This document shows positions 1 through 8,625 of a DNA stretch of 64,000 bases, in pieces. The DNA lies in assembly GCF_014199945.1 (NCBI RefSeq), contig NZ_JACHOR010000001.1:620001-684000 (forward strand), given 5' to 3'. The DNA is from Brevundimonas variabilis (GTDB taxonomy: Bacteria > Pseudomonadota > Alphaproteobacteria > Caulobacterales > Caulobacteraceae). The translations under genes were made by a program, and so were the position numbers. The notes under the pieces are model-generated. The model worked only from the letters and a program-made list of their open reading frames with translations, did not search any database and was not told where the DNA came from. The stretch's first letter is position 1, and each line of letters begins with the position of its first letter.

Positions 1-48
1 CGGCCCCTGCACCACGGCATCCAGACGCTCGTCGAGCGTGGGGGTCAT
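1..48 (-). CDS. glnD: N-terminal fragment, probable PII uridylyltransferase
   Basis: Only the first 16 codons are inside the window; they read MTPTLDERLDAVVQGP and run off the left edge. The ATG overlaps the mutS stop in an ATGA junction (positions 45-48), which supports translational coupling to mutS. The visible residues are too few to name a family. The glnD call rests only on established synteny, since mutS and glnD (the bifunctional uridylyltransferase that senses glutamine and modifies PII proteins) are adjacent in many alphaproteobacteria. Any other gene starting here is possible. Confidence 0.4.
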   Translation of the reverse strand, partial: MTPTLDERLDAVVQGP

Positions 49-2726
49 TTCGCCAGCGCCTTCAGCCGGTAGAGCGCCTCCAGCGCCTCGCGCGGGCTGA
101 GGGCGTCGGGGTCCAGCGCCTCGACCGCCTCGATCACCGCCGACCTGATGGGCGGCGCCGGGGGTTCCATCAGGGCGAACAGGGGCAGGTCATCAAGCCG
201 GACGTGGGCCGCCTTGTCGGTCTCCAGCCGCTCCAGCACGGCACGGGCGCGCGCGACGACGGCCGGCGGCACCCCGGCCAGTTTCGCCACCTGGACGCCA
301 TAGGACCGGTCCGCCGCTCCCGATGTCGCCTCATGCAGGAAGACCAGTTCGCCGTTCCACTCCCGCGCCTTCATGGACAGGTTGCAGACATGGTCCAGCC
401 GCTGCTCCAGCCGCGCCAGCTCATGGTAATGGGTCGCGAACAGGGTCCGGGCCCGGTTGACGTCATGCAGGGCCTCGGCGCAGGCCCAGGCGATGGCCAG
501 CCCGTCATAGGTCGCCGTGCCCCGCCCGATCTCGTCCAGCACCACGAAACTGTGCGGCGTCGCCTGGGTCAGGATGGCGGCAGTCTCGACCATCTCCATC
601 ATGAAGGTGGACCGGCCGCGCGCGAGGTCGTCTCCCGCCCCGACGCGGCTGAACAGGCGGTCCACCACCCCCAGCCGCATGGCGCGCGCCGGGACAAAAG
701 CCCCGGCCTGGGCCAGCACCACCAGCAGGGCGTTCTGGCGCAGAAAGGTCGACTTGCCGGCCATGTTCGGCCCGGTCACGATCGACAGGCGGGCACAGCC
801 CTGGCCTTCGCCATCCGTGCGGCAGTCGTTCGGGGTAAAAGGGTCGCCGGCCTTGCGCACGGCGGCCTCGACCACCGGATGGCGGCCGGCCTGAACGTCG
901 AACACAAGGCTGCCGTCGACCACGGGCCGCACCGCCCCGGTCTCCTCCGCCCATTCCGACAGGGCGGCGGTCGCATCCAGCTCGGCCAGGGCATCGGCCA
1001 CCGCCTGAAGCGGCCGGGCCAGCCGCTGGACCTCTTGTCGCCAGGTCTCGAAGGTCTCGCCCTCCATCGCCAGCGCGCGGTGACCCGCCTGGCTGATCTT
1101 CGCATCCAGTTCCGACAGTTCGACGGTCGTGAACCGGACCTGGGCGGCCAGGGTCTGGCGATGGATGAAGGGGCTCTCGGGCCCGACCCGGAACAGGGGT
1201 TCTGCGTGCTTGGCCGTCGTCTCGAGGAAATAGCCCAGCACGGCATTGTGCTTGATCTTGAACGGCACGCCGCTCTCGCGCACCGCCCGCGCCTCCAGAT
1301 CGGCCACGACCCGGCGGCTGTCGTCGCGCAGCCGCAAAGCCTCGTCCAGTTCCGGCCGGAAACCGGGCCGCACAAAGCCCCCGTCCCGCGCCAGATGCGG
1401 CGGCTCGTCGACCAGCCCCTCGGCCAGGGCCAGCATCAGTCGCGACACCTCGGGCGACAGCGTCAGCCGGTCGAGGCAGCCCATGATCCGCGCCGGCGGT
1501 GCGTTAAGCGGATCGGGCGAGAGGGTGAACAGCCCCGCGATCCCCTCGGCGATCGTCAGCCCCGAGCGGATCGCCGCCAGGTCCCGCGGCCCGCCCCGCC
1601 CCAGCGCCAGTCGCGACACGGCCCGGGCCACATCGGCAGAAGCCTTCAGCCCGTCCCTCAGGTCCCGGCGCAGGTCGCGCCGCTCCAGCAGCCATTCCAC
1701 TGCGTCCAGTCCGGCATTGATCGCGACCGGGTCACGCAGGGGCCGGCTGATCCGCTCGGCCAGCGCCCGCGCCCCGCCGGACGTCACCGTCCGGTCGATA
1801 CAGGCCAGCAGCGATCCCTCGCGCTCGCCCCTCTGGGTCCGGTCGATCTCCAGACTCAGCCGCGTCGCCGGGTCGATGGCCAGGAACCCGCTCTCGCCCG
1901 ACCGGCGCGGCGGCGACAGGGCCGGCACCCGCCCCGCCTGGGTCGTCTCCAGATAGGCCGCGACCAGACCGAGCGCACAGACCTCCGCCTCCTCGAAGGC
2001 CCCGAACCCGTCCAGCGAGGCCACGCCATAGAGCCGCTGCACCCGCTCGCGCGCCGCGCCGGGCTCGGCCACGGCCGAGGCCATGGCCTGGACCACCCCG
2101 CCGGACCCCTCGAGCGCCGTCTTCAGATCGGGATCGCCGAACCCCTTGTCGGTGACCAGCACCTCGGAGGGGCGGAATGCCGCCAGAGTCGTGCCGAGGT
2201 CCGCCAGGTCACAGGCCACCGAATCGACCACCCCCGCCGACAGCTCGACCACCGCCACCGCAGCACGGCCCTTGCGCACACAGACCGCCGCCAGCCGGTT
2301 CGCCCCGCGCGCGTCCAGCAGCGAATCCTCGGTCAGGGTGCCGGGCGTGACGACCCGGACGATCCCCCGGGCCACGATGGATTTCGACCCGCGTTTCCTC
2401 GCCTCCGCCGGGGTTTCGATCTGTTCGCAGATCGCCACCCGGTGCCCGGCCCGGATCAGCCGCGCCAGATAGCCCTCCAGCGCATGCACCGGCACACCGG
2501 CCATCGGGATGTCCTCGCCCTGATGCCGGCCGCGCTTGGTCAGGGTGATGCCCAACACCGCCGAGGCCACCTCGGCATCGGTGAAGAACAGTTCGTAGAA
2601 GTCGCCCATGCGGAAGAAGACGATCGCATCGGGCTGTTCGGCCTTGGCCGCCCAGAACTGCGCCATCACGGGCGTGACGCCCTCGGTCGGGGCGGGCTGC
2701 GGGGGATGGCTGAGGGGGGCGTTCAT
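45..2726 (-). CDS. mutS: DNA mismatch repair protein MutS
   Basis: Cytoplasmic mismatch sensor that binds mispaired or looped DNA and recruits MutL with ATP turnover. The 893-residue protein has the full MutS order. The N-terminal mismatch-binding domain carries the F-x-E wedge (F43-Y-E45 within GDFYELF). Connector, lever and clamp regions follow. The C-terminal ABC ATPase has Walker A TGPNMAGKST near residue 650, Walker B VVLDEIGRGTATYDG and the ATHYHEL switch. Length is normal (E. coli 853). The C-terminus ends in a short helical tail like other alphaproteobacterial MutS. The stop overlaps the next gene by 4 nt. An 846-residue open frame on the opposite strand is a high-GC shadow, not a gene. 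Confidence 0.98.
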   Translation of the reverse strand: MNAPLSHPPQPAPTEGVTPVMAQFWAAKAEQPDAIVFFRMGDFYELFFTDAEVASAVLGITLTKRGRHQGEDIPMAGVPVHALEGYLARLIRAGHRVAICEQIETPAEARKRGSKSIVARGIVRVVTPGTLTEDSLLDARGANRLAAVCVRKGRAAVAVVELSAGVVDSVACDLADLGTTLAAFRPSEVLVTDKGFGDPDLKTALEGSGGVVQAMASAVAEPGAARERVQRLYGVASLDGFGAFEEAEVCALGLVAAYLETTQAGRVPALSPPRRSGESGFLAIDPATRLSLEIDRTQRGEREGSLLACIDRTVTSGGARALAERISRPLRDPVAINAGLDAVEWLLERRDLRRDLRDGLKASADVARAVSRLALGRGGPRDLAAIRSGLTIAEGIAGLFTLSPDPLNAPPARIMGCLDRLTLSPEVSRLMLALAEGLVDEPPHLARDGGFVRPGFRPELDEALRLRDDSRRVVADLEARAVRESGVPFKIKHNAVLGYFLETTAKHAEPLFRVGPESPFIHRQTLAAQVRFTTVELSELDAKISQAGHRALAMEGETFETWRQEVQRLARPLQAVADALAELDATAALSEWAEETGAVRPVVDGSLVFDVQAGRHPVVEAAVRKAGDPFTPNDCRTDGEGQGCARLSIVTGPNMAGKSTFLRQNALLVVLAQAGAFVPARAMRLGVVDRLFSRVGAGDDLARGRSTFMMEMVETAAILTQATPHSFVVLDEIGRGTATYDGLAIAWACAEALHDVNRARTLFATHYHELARLEQRLDHVCNLSMKAREWNGELVFLHEATSGAADRSYGVQVAKLAGVPPAVVARARAVLERLETDKAAHVRLDDLPLFALMEPPAPPIRSAVIEAVEALDPDALSPREALEALYRLKALAK

Positions 2727-2807
2727 GGGGAAACCACAGGGTGACGGATCGCGCCCCCCGGCTCAAGGGTGAACGCCATCTCTTGCAGCCCCTTCCGGCC
2801 CCTGCGA

Positions 2808-2985
2808 TAGGTCCATCAGGCGGTTAAGGGAACGCGGTCGAACACCGCGGCTGTGCCCGCAACTGTAGGCGGGGAGACCCGCGTCCGCTCCGGAGATCCG
2901 TCTCCGGCGCCACTGGGACCCGTCCGCGGGTTCTGGGAAGGCGTGGACGCCGGTCACTGATCCGCAAGCCAGGAGACCTGGCCGC
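2808..2985 (+). promoter_or_regulatory. Cobalamin (adenosylcobalamin) riboswitch upstream of btuB
   Basis: The 440-bp gap between mutS and btuB holds the conserved blocks of the cobalamin riboswitch in the right order. They are GGGAACGCGGT and CTGTGCCCGCAACTGTA near 2828-2868, the B12-box-like GCGCCACTGGG near 2907-2918, and the closing GCCAGGAGACCTGGCC at 2968-2983. It is on the same strand as btuB and ends about 180 nt before its ATG. Family knowledge: cobalamin binding to the aptamer represses expression of the downstream gene, here by hiding the ribosome site or terminating transcription. I did not resolve which. The remainder of the gap holds nothing else I recognise. Confidence 0.95.
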
Positions 2986-3166
2986 CGATGTCGTTCGTCC
3001 GCTGTCCGGGACCAGACAGAGGCGTGGGGCCAACCCTTCCCGATGCGGGAAGACGTTCCGTTGAAGCGACCCGATCTCTGCGCCGTTCCGGACCTCGCTC
3101 CGGAGCGGATTGGTCGCATTCATCGCCCCGCGCGCGCCGTCGCGGGGCCTGACGGAGTACGCCTGC

Positions 3167-5011
3167 ATGCGTCACCTTCTGTATTCGCCTGCCCTTCTGG
3201 CGGTCGGCCTTGCCCTGCCCGCCGTGGCGCAGGACCGCGATCGCGAGACGCCTGAACTGGACGAGGTCATCGTCACGGCCACCCGCCTGCCCGCCATCGT
3301 GTCCGACACTCCCGGTGCCCGCGTCATCGATGCCGAAACGATCCAGCAGCGCGGTGCCGTCTTCGCCGCCGACATCCTGAGCGACATCCCCAGCCTGTCG
3401 GTGGTGCGGGCCGGAGCCTTCGGTGGCGTGGCCCAGGTCCGCATCCGGGGCGCCACGCCCGGCAAGACCCTGACCCTGGTCGATGGCGTACCGGTCAATG
3501 ACCCGGCCGAGGTCAATGGAGCCTTCGATTTCTCGGGCTTCGAACTGGGCGATATCGAGCGGATCGAGGTCCTGTCGGGACCGCAGTCCTCGCTGTGGGG
3601 ATCCGACGCCATCGGTGGCGTCATCGCCTTCACCACCCGCGAGGTGAACGGCGTTCGCGCCGAGGCGGAAGCGGGTTCATACGACACCCGGCGCGGTCGT
3701 CTGGCTGCCGGCGTCGCGAAGGACACCTATGCCTTCGGGGCCTGGGTCTCGCGGTTCGACACCGACGGCATCTCGGCCGCCGACGAAGCCGATGGCAATC
3801 CGGAGGCCGACGGCTTTCGCAGCACCACCGTCGGAGCCCGCGGCCGCTACGCCTTCACGCCGGGGGTCGAGATCGACGGCTCGGTCCGCTGGTCGGACTC
3901 AAGGGCCGACATCGACGGCTTCCCCGCTCCGTCCTTCGCCCTCGCCGACACCCCGGACACGACCGCCAGCGAACAGGTGTCCGGTTTTGCCCGGTTGAAG
4001 GCGCCCCTGTTCGGGCTTTCCCACCAGTTCAGTCTCTCGGCCTCCGACATCGCCCGCGACACCGTTTCCGACTTCCCCTCGTCCTTCGAGGCTGACCGGC
4101 AGGTCTATCGCTGGCAGGCCGACGGCGCGGCCCTGGACGACGCGCTGTCCTATGCGTTCGGGGCGGAGCGCGAGGAGACTGAGGGCAGTCTTTCGGACGG
4201 CACGACGGCCGACCTCGGCAGCACGGCCCTGTTCGGCGTCGCCCGATATGAAGTCTCGGATCGCCTCAGCGTCACGGGGGGCCTGCGGCTGGACCACACC
4301 GACGATTTCGGGTCCGAGACAACGGGCCGCCTGTCGGCGGCCCTGGACCTCGATGGCGGCTTCATCCTGTCGGGGGCCTTCGGAACGGGCTTCAAGGCGC
4401 CGTCGATCAGCCAGGCGGTCTGCGACTTCTGCTTTTCCGCCGCCCCCTTCCCGGTGCTGACGCCGGAAACCGCTGACAGTGGCGAGATCGCACTTGGCTG
4501 GGCCTCTCCCGATGGCCGGTTCGACGGGCGTGCCACCCTGTACCGGCTGAGCGTCCAGGACCAGATCACCTATGTCTTCGACCCGATCACCTTCGACGCG
4601 GCCTACGTCAACATTGCCGAGACGCGGACCGATGGTGTCGAACTCGAAGGCCGTGCGGACCTGGGTTCGGGCTTTGACCTGACGATCGCCTATGCCTGGA
4701 CCGATGCCCGGGACGAGACGACGGGCACCCGGCTGCTGCGTGTTCCGGAACACGCCGGCTCAGCCACGCTGGCCTGGGCCGCAGATCGACTGTCCGGGGC
4801 CCTGACGCTGCGGGCCGAAGGGGACCAGGACGATGCGGGCGGGGTCCGGGACAGTTTTGTCACCGCCAACCTGAATGCCGCCTGGCAGGTCACGGACGAC
4901 GTCGCCCTGACGGCCCGGATCGAGAACCTGGCCGACGCGCGGTATCAGCAGGTGCGAGGCTATGGCGAGCCGGGTCGATCCGCCTATGTCGGGGTCCGTT
5001 TCCAGTACTGA
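3167..5011 (+). CDS. btuB: TonB-dependent vitamin B12 receptor BtuB
   Basis: Outer-membrane gated porin that imports cobalamin using TonB energy. The ATG at 3167 has a GGAG 10 nt upstream and opens a clear signal peptide (LLYSPALLAVGLALPAVAQ). A longer frame starting with TTG at 3110 would bury that signal, so it was rejected. After the signal come a TonB box (DEVIVTATR), the plug domain with IRGATPGKTLTLVDGVPV, and a long beta-barrel ending in an aromatic residue (VGVRFQY). The 614-residue length equals E. coli BtuB. The upstream cobalamin riboswitch fixes the substrate call. No btuCDF or cob genes are adjacent. A GC-rich hairpin follows at 5021-5048. Confidence 0.95.
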   Translation: MRHLLYSPALLAVGLALPAVAQDRDRETPELDEVIVTATRLPAIVSDTPGARVIDAETIQQRGAVFAADILSDIPSLSVVRAGAFGGVAQVRIRGATPGKTLTLVDGVPVNDPAEVNGAFDFSGFELGDIERIEVLSGPQSSLWGSDAIGGVIAFTTREVNGVRAEAEAGSYDTRRGRLAAGVAKDTYAFGAWVSRFDTDGISAADEADGNPEADGFRSTTVGARGRYAFTPGVEIDGSVRWSDSRADIDGFPAPSFALADTPDTTASEQVSGFARLKAPLFGLSHQFSLSASDIARDTVSDFPSSFEADRQVYRWQADGAALDDALSYAFGAEREETEGSLSDGTTADLGSTALFGVARYEVSDRLSVTGGLRLDHTDDFGSETTGRLSAALDLDGGFILSGAFGTGFKAPSISQAVCDFCFSAAPFPVLTPETADSGEIALGWASPDGRFDGRATLYRLSVQDQITYVFDPITFDAAYVNIAETRTDGVELEGRADLGSGFDLTIAYAWTDARDETTGTRLLRVPEHAGSATLAWAADRLSGALTLRAEGDQDDAGGVRDSFVTANLNAAWQVTDDVALTARIENLADARYQQVRGYGEPGRSAYVGVRFQY

Positions 5012-5020
5012 CGCGATCCA

Positions 5021-5048
5021 GGCCCTTTCCCCTCGCGGGGAGAGGGCC
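5021..5048. terminator. Hairpin between convergent btuB and aldo/keto reductase genes
   Basis: A 12-bp stem (GGCCCTTTCCCC pairing with GGGGAGAGGGCC, one mismatch-type pair) closes over a TCGC loop in the 43-nt gap between convergent stops. There is only a TT after it and no real T-tract, so it may be a weak intrinsic terminator or an RNA 3'-end stabiliser for btuB. Confidence 0.55.
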
Positions 5049-5054
5049 TTCGGC

Positions 5055-5975
5055 TCAGGCCGCGCTGCTGATCCGGAAGGGGTCCGACGTCAGGGCTTCC
5101 TGCGTCAGGGCAGCCGGCTCGGGGAAGGCCAGCGCGGCCCAGTCGAGGTCGGGGCGGGGTGCGTGCGCTGCGGCGACGATCGCGCGCAGCTCGGCGGCGG
5201 AGGCCACACTGGCGACCACGGTCTCGACCTCGGGCAGGTTCAGCGCGAATGCGAGGGCGGCCTGCATCGGATCGACCCGGGCTTCGGCCAGACGCCGCCG
5301 CGTGCGCGACAGGGCCAGTGCATAGTCGGCCAGATGCGGTGGCAGGGTCTCGCGGCCCGTGAACATCAGCCCATGGGCAAAGACCGCCGAAAGGTGGATG
5401 GCCACGCCCTGTTTGGCCAGATCGGCGAGCAGTCCCGACGACACGGGCCGCTGGTCGAGGATATTGCAGGGCAGCTGGATCAGATCCGGCTGGAACCGCC
5501 GCGCCAGCAGGGCAGGTCCGTCCTCGAACGTCGCGCAGAAGCCGATCCGCTTGAACAGTCCGCGATCCTTGAGGGCGGAGAGACGATCCCAGAGCGCGCG
5601 GCCTTCGGCTCCGGCAAGATCGCCGGCATTCGTCACGAGCAGGGAATCGCCCCGGGGCAGTCCGAGCCGTTCCAGCGATCGGCGCGCCCTTGCCTCGACG
5701 CGGTCCACGCCGTCCGTGATCGACATGGTGCGAACCGTGACCCGGAAGGGGGAGGGAAAGGGCCAGGCCTGACCCAGCATGCGCTCGCCATCTCCATCCG
5801 GCCGGGTCGCGACCGTCGAGACGCCGGCATCGACGGCCGTCTGCAGCAACAAGCGGATCGCTTCTTCGCGGGCACCCGATGGCGCAGACATGAAGGCGTT
5901 CTGCGCACGCTCTGGTTCGGTCACCACCGCAATGGCAAGTTTTCCGGCCGGAGAATGATCTGACAGCTTCTTCAC
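5055..5975 (-). CDS. Aldo/keto reductase-fold protein with degenerate catalytic tetrad
   Basis: The 306 residues follow the AKR TIM-barrel order: an early strand, the segment ATRPDGDGERMLG matching the usual DTAxxYGxSExxLG, then LFKRIGFCATFED, DLIQLPCNILDQR, and a C-terminal ALAFALNLPEVETVVASV cofactor-strand region. At the tetrad positions the usual Asp and Tyr read as Val and Asp, the Lys strand reads RVTVRTM, and the HD strand reads LLVTNAGD. I therefore see none of the D-Y-K-H residues that normally reduce carbonyls with NADPH. The fold call is good. The activity is doubtful, and it may be a pseudoenzyme or use another chemistry. It stands alone and is convergent with btuB. Confidence 0.75.
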   Translation of the reverse strand: MKKLSDHSPAGKLAIAVVTEPERAQNAFMSAPSGAREEAIRLLLQTAVDAGVSTVATRPDGDGERMLGQAWPFPSPFRVTVRTMSITDGVDRVEARARRSLERLGLPRGDSLLVTNAGDLAGAEGRALWDRLSALKDRGLFKRIGFCATFEDGPALLARRFQPDLIQLPCNILDQRPVSSGLLADLAKQGVAIHLSAVFAHGLMFTGRETLPPHLADYALALSRTRRRLAEARVDPMQAALAFALNLPEVETVVASVASAAELRAIVAAAHAPRPDLDWAALAFPEPAALTQEALTSDPFRISSAA

Positions 5976-6048
5976 CGTCGGATTTTGGCCTGTAAAGTTT
6001 AAGGGAGGCTAACCCAGACTTTGACAGAACCTTACCAGACGACCCCCG

Positions 6049-6681
6049 TTATCCGGCCGCATCGGGCTGCCGATCGGGATGGGCTGCGATAAACGCTGGA
6101 TGTAGCGCGGCTTTTTCGGCAATCGCCTGCAGTCCGGGCCAACGGTCCATCGACAGATTAAATCGACCCGCAGAGTAGATTTGCGGGATCAGGTAACAAT
6201 CCACCAGCGTCGGCGTCTCGCCCCAGGCCCAGCCTTCACCATAGCGTTCGACAAGCGACTGCAGGGCGTCAAACCCCGCCGTGATCCATCGCCCTGCCCA
6301 GGCATCCACCCCGGTCTGATCCGCACCCAGTTCCCTGATGGCTGTCAGGACCCGCAGATTGTTCAGGGGATGGATGTCGCAGCCGATCAGGGCCGCCATG
6401 GCCCGGACCTGGGCCCGGTCGGTCGGGCCTGACGGCAACAGCGGGGGCTCCGGAAAGGTTTCCTCCAGCCACTCGAGGATGGCCGGACTCTGCGTCAGGA
6501 CCAGATCGCCGGTCTCCAGCGCCGGGACCATCCCCTGCGGATTGAGCCGAAGGAAGGCCTCGGATCGCTGGGCTCCGGTGCGCAGGTCGATCCCGCGCTG
6601 CTCATAGCCGAGACCCTTGAGATTGAGCGCAATGCGGGTGCGATAGGACGTCCCCGACCGGAAGAAATCATGCAGGATCAT
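6049..6681 (-). CDS. maiA: Zeta-class glutathione S-transferase / maleylacetoacetate isomerase
   Basis: Cytoplasmic GST of 210 residues. Zeta-class enzymes isomerise maleylacetoacetate to fumarylacetoacetate in tyrosine breakdown and can act on alpha-haloacids. The N-terminal thioredoxin fold opens with MILHDFFRSGTSYRTRIAL, where the class usually shows S-S-x-C-x-W-R-V-R-I-A-L. The glutathione strand is followed by NPQGMVPAL and TQSPAILEWLEE. The helical domain has DIHPLNNLRVL, the hallmark of maleylacetoacetate isomerases. The ATG at 6681 was preferred over an upstream in-frame ATG at 6771 because homology begins here. The classical active-site Cys is Thr/Ser in this copy. No other tyrosine-degradation gene is adjacent, so the physiological substrate is not certain. 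Confidence 0.85.
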   Translation of the reverse strand: MILHDFFRSGTSYRTRIALNLKGLGYEQRGIDLRTGAQRSEAFLRLNPQGMVPALETGDLVLTQSPAILEWLEETFPEPPLLPSGPTDRAQVRAMAALIGCDIHPLNNLRVLTAIRELGADQTGVDAWAGRWITAGFDALQSLVERYGEGWAWGETPTLVDCYLIPQIYSAGRFNLSMDRWPGLQAIAEKAALHPAFIAAHPDRQPDAAG

Positions 6682-6879
6682 GGTTGGACCATAAGGGTGC
6701 GACGGGATGGAAACCCTGGGGCCTGACGGGTGCGCGAAAGTGACGGGACGGCTGCGAACGGGAAATGCCACGGGGTCATGTCGTCGATGTTAGGATGACC
6801 CGCCCCCGGAAGGCGAGAGGCCAAAGGTCGACTACGTGCTGCACGACGGGGCCGCGCTCGCCGCACTGCAGCAAAGTCC

Positions 6880-6904
6880 GGAACCGCAAGCCTGCTCTGG
6901 CGTT
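6880..6904 (+). promoter_or_regulatory. EcfG/SigT-type stress promoter for DUF883 operon
   Basis: GGAAC (6880-6884), exactly 16 nt, then CGTT (6901-6904). This is the established consensus of the alphaproteobacterial general stress sigma factor. Predicted transcription start is near 6911, giving a leader of about 48 nt to the ATG at 6959. The rest of the 277-bp gap back to the GST gene holds nothing else I recognise. Confidence 0.85.
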
Positions 6905-6958
6905 GAGGCCACGACACCTCTATCTAACCGTCAAGCTTACATGACCGGAGATCGCATC

Positions 6959-7303
6959 ATGGCTACGACCAAAGCCCGAGAAGACATCAAGAACGACCTG
7001 AAGACCCTCAAGGAGGACGTCAAGGTCGCAGCACGCGAGGAAACCTCGCGCCTGAAGGAAAAGGCGGCGGAAGCCGAATCCGTCCTTCGCGACAAGACCG
7101 AGGAAGTGCGCGAGCGCGCCCGCGGCTACTATGATCAGGCCCGTCTTCGCGGCCGCGAATATTATGACGATGCGTCGGAGCGTTTCGACGAGGCCCAGCG
7201 CTATGTGACCGAGCGCGTGCAGGAACGTCCGGTCCAGTCCACGGCCATCGCCCTTGGCGTCGGCGTCGTCCTCGGCCTTCTGCTGGCCGGCCGCCGTCGC
7301 TGA
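6959..7303 (+). CDS. DUF883 family (ElaB/YqjD-like) membrane-anchored protein
   Basis: A 114-residue protein. Residues 1-90 are a highly charged helix rich in Glu, Lys and Arg (LKTLKEDVKVAAREETSRLKEK), with later Tyr-rich turns (ARGYYDQARLRGREYYDD). The C-terminus is a single membrane helix (STAIALGVGVVLGLLLAG) ending in RRR. This is the ElaB/YqjD/DUF883 layout; E. coli YqjD tethers ribosomes to the inner membrane in stationary phase. The ATG at 6959 has GGAG 8 nt upstream; the longer frame from 6836 lacks support. The stop overlaps the next gene by 1 nt (TGATG). An EcfG-type promoter at 6880-6904 predicts induction under general stress. Confidence 0.88.
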   Translation: MATTKAREDIKNDLKTLKEDVKVAAREETSRLKEKAAEAESVLRDKTEEVRERARGYYDQARLRGREYYDDASERFDEAQRYVTERVQERPVQSTAIALGVGVVLGLLLAGRRR

Positions 7304-7710
7304 TGATCGGCCGGGGCCTCATCAAGAAACTGGTCGCGGGATTTGCCGCGGCCGGAGCCGCCCTGGTCGCCGTGGTCGCAACAGGGGCCACCCTGTTCTA
7401 CGGCCTGACGCTGCTGATGCATCCCGCCGGAGCCGCCGCCATCACGGCGGGGGTCTTCGCCCTGATTTCGGGCGGCCTCTTCCTTGCCATGTCCGGCAAG
7501 GCGGACGGAGGTCGCGACGAGGATGAGGAAGACGATCACGAACCCGAGGGGCTTGGCGGTCGTGCCTATGCCCTGATCCGCAGCCGCCCCGTTCTCGGGA
7601 CGGTGGCGGCCCTGGCGGGTGGCTGGATCTTCCTTCGGAATCCGGCCCTCGCCACCATGGTCGCAGCGGCCTTTACAGAGCGCACGCGCGGTCCACGCCG
7701 CTATCGCTGA
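7303..7710 (+). CDS. Small multi-pass membrane protein coupled to DUF883 gene
   Basis: A 135-residue inner-membrane protein with no family I can name with certainty. Two membrane helices lie in the first 65 residues (AAGAALVAVVATGATLFYG and ITAGVFALISGGLFLAM), then an acidic linker (DEDEEDDHE), then a third hydrophobic segment (VLGTVAALAGGWIF) and a basic tail. Its ATG overlaps the DUF883 stop by 1 nt, so the two are co-translated. Membrane proteins of the YqjE/holin-like type sit beside YqjD in enterobacteria, and this looks like an analogous partner. It is followed by a strong intrinsic terminator. Confidence 0.8.
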   Translation: MIGRGLIKKLVAGFAAAGAALVAVVATGATLFYGLTLLMHPAGAAAITAGVFALISGGLFLAMSGKADGGRDEDEEDDHEPEGLGGRAYALIRSRPVLGTVAALAGGWIFLRNPALATMVAAAFTERTRGPRRYR

Positions 7711-7730
7711 TCCGGCTCATGCCGGAAAGA

Positions 7731-7762
7731 GCCCCGCGTCCTTCCGGATGCGGGGTTTTTTC
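7731..7762 (+). terminator. Intrinsic terminator after DUF883 operon
   Basis: CCCCGC-GTCC stem pairing with GGA-T-GCGGGG over a short loop, followed immediately by six T (7756-7761). It lies 21 nt after the stop of the membrane protein, before the convergent phosphoesterase stop. Confidence 0.9.
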
Positions 7763-7773
7763 ATGCCCTGAGA

Positions 7774-8625
7774 TCAGACGGCGGCCTGTTCCATGACGCC
7801 CGGCGTCGTCGGGTCGGGGGCCGTTGCGGCCTTGCGGGTGTCCTGACGGCGCGCAAGCTTCCAGTCCGGCCCCGCCTCGAAGGCCTCGCCGTTCCACTCC
7901 ATCGCCGTGACCACGATCTCGTGCGCGCTCCACGACACATCATTGAACGAGGGACGCGCACCGCGCTCACGCTTGGACAGGGTGCCACAGCCCACGGCAT
8001 AGGAGCAGCGGTCTGACAGATCGATGGCGAGGGCAAACGGCACATGCACATGCCCCGTCATGATCAGGTCGACACCGGCCTCGGCAAAGATCAGCGCCGC
8101 CTCGTCACCCCGCTTGACGTCGCCTGTCATCGGCGTGCCGACCATCTCGACGAGGGGATGATGGCAGGCCAGGACCCGCAGCGTACCGATCGGCGCCTGA
8201 CGCAGCGCCTCGGCCGCGCGCCGGGTCTGGTCCAGATCGATGACGCCCTTGGACCAGTTGGCACGCGCCTGCCAGCCGCGCGCCGTGGTCACGCCGCGCA
8301 CCATCACGCTGTCGCCGATGAACTGACCATCGTGGGCGGGATGGCCCGTGGCGGTCTCGAAGGCCTTCCACGGCTCGAACACGCGCGCAAAGGCGTCATA
8401 GTAGGGCACGTCGTGGTTGCCCACGATGACGAACCGGGGCTCGGGCATGGCGCGGATCCAGCGCCCGGCGGCCTCGAATTCCTCCGGCAGGCCCTTCTGC
8501 GTCACATCCCCCGTGATCAGGATAAGGTCCGACGGCGTCGCATGGGCATAAGCCAGCGCCGCCTCGCAGGCATCGGCATGCTCCACCCCGAAATGAATGT
8601 CCGAGAACTGCAGCAGGCGACCCAC
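7774..8625 (-). CDS. Calcineurin-like metallophosphoesterase
   Basis: A 283-residue cytoplasmic phosphoesterase with the five metal-binding blocks in order: FSDIHFG, ITGDVTQKG, VGNHDVPYYD, LACHHPL and MTGHVHVPF. The layout resembles the CpdA/GpdQ class (3',5'-cAMP or glycerophosphodiester hydrolases), but the substrate cannot be read from sequence. The start is GTG at 8625. It shares one base with the TAG stop of the upstream lipid kinase gene (TAGTG), so the pair is translationally coupled. A longer open frame to 9075 overlaps the kinase in another frame and is spurious. The pair lies behind an EcfG-type promoter, pointing to a role in stress-linked lipid or nucleotide turnover. Confidence 0.9.
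   Translation of the reverse strand: MGRLLQFSDIHFGVEHADACEAALAYAHATPSDLILITGDVTQKGLPEEFEAAGRWIRAMPEPRFVIVGNHDVPYYDAFARVFEPWKAFETATGHPAHDGQFIGDSVMVRGVTTARGWQARANWSKGVIDLDQTRRAAEALRQAPIGTLRVLACHHPLVEMVGTPMTGDVKRGDEAALIFAEAGVDLIMTGHVHVPFALAIDLSDRCSYAVGCGTLSKRERGARPSFNDVSWSAHEIVVTAMEWNGEAFEAGPDWKLARRQDTRKAATAPDPTTPGVMEQAAV

Noticed and set aside
204-2744. 846-codon open frame antisense to mutS, and similar long frames antisense to groEL (17399-19630) and ffh (19431-20666)
   Set aside because: They mirror the codon bias of strongly conserved genes on the other strand in high-GC DNA, show no family motifs and have no ribosome sites.
5985-6020. CtrA-type box (TTAA-N7-TTAA) near TTAAGGGAGGCTAACC
   Set aside because: The spacing and the second half do not match, and no cell-cycle gene follows.
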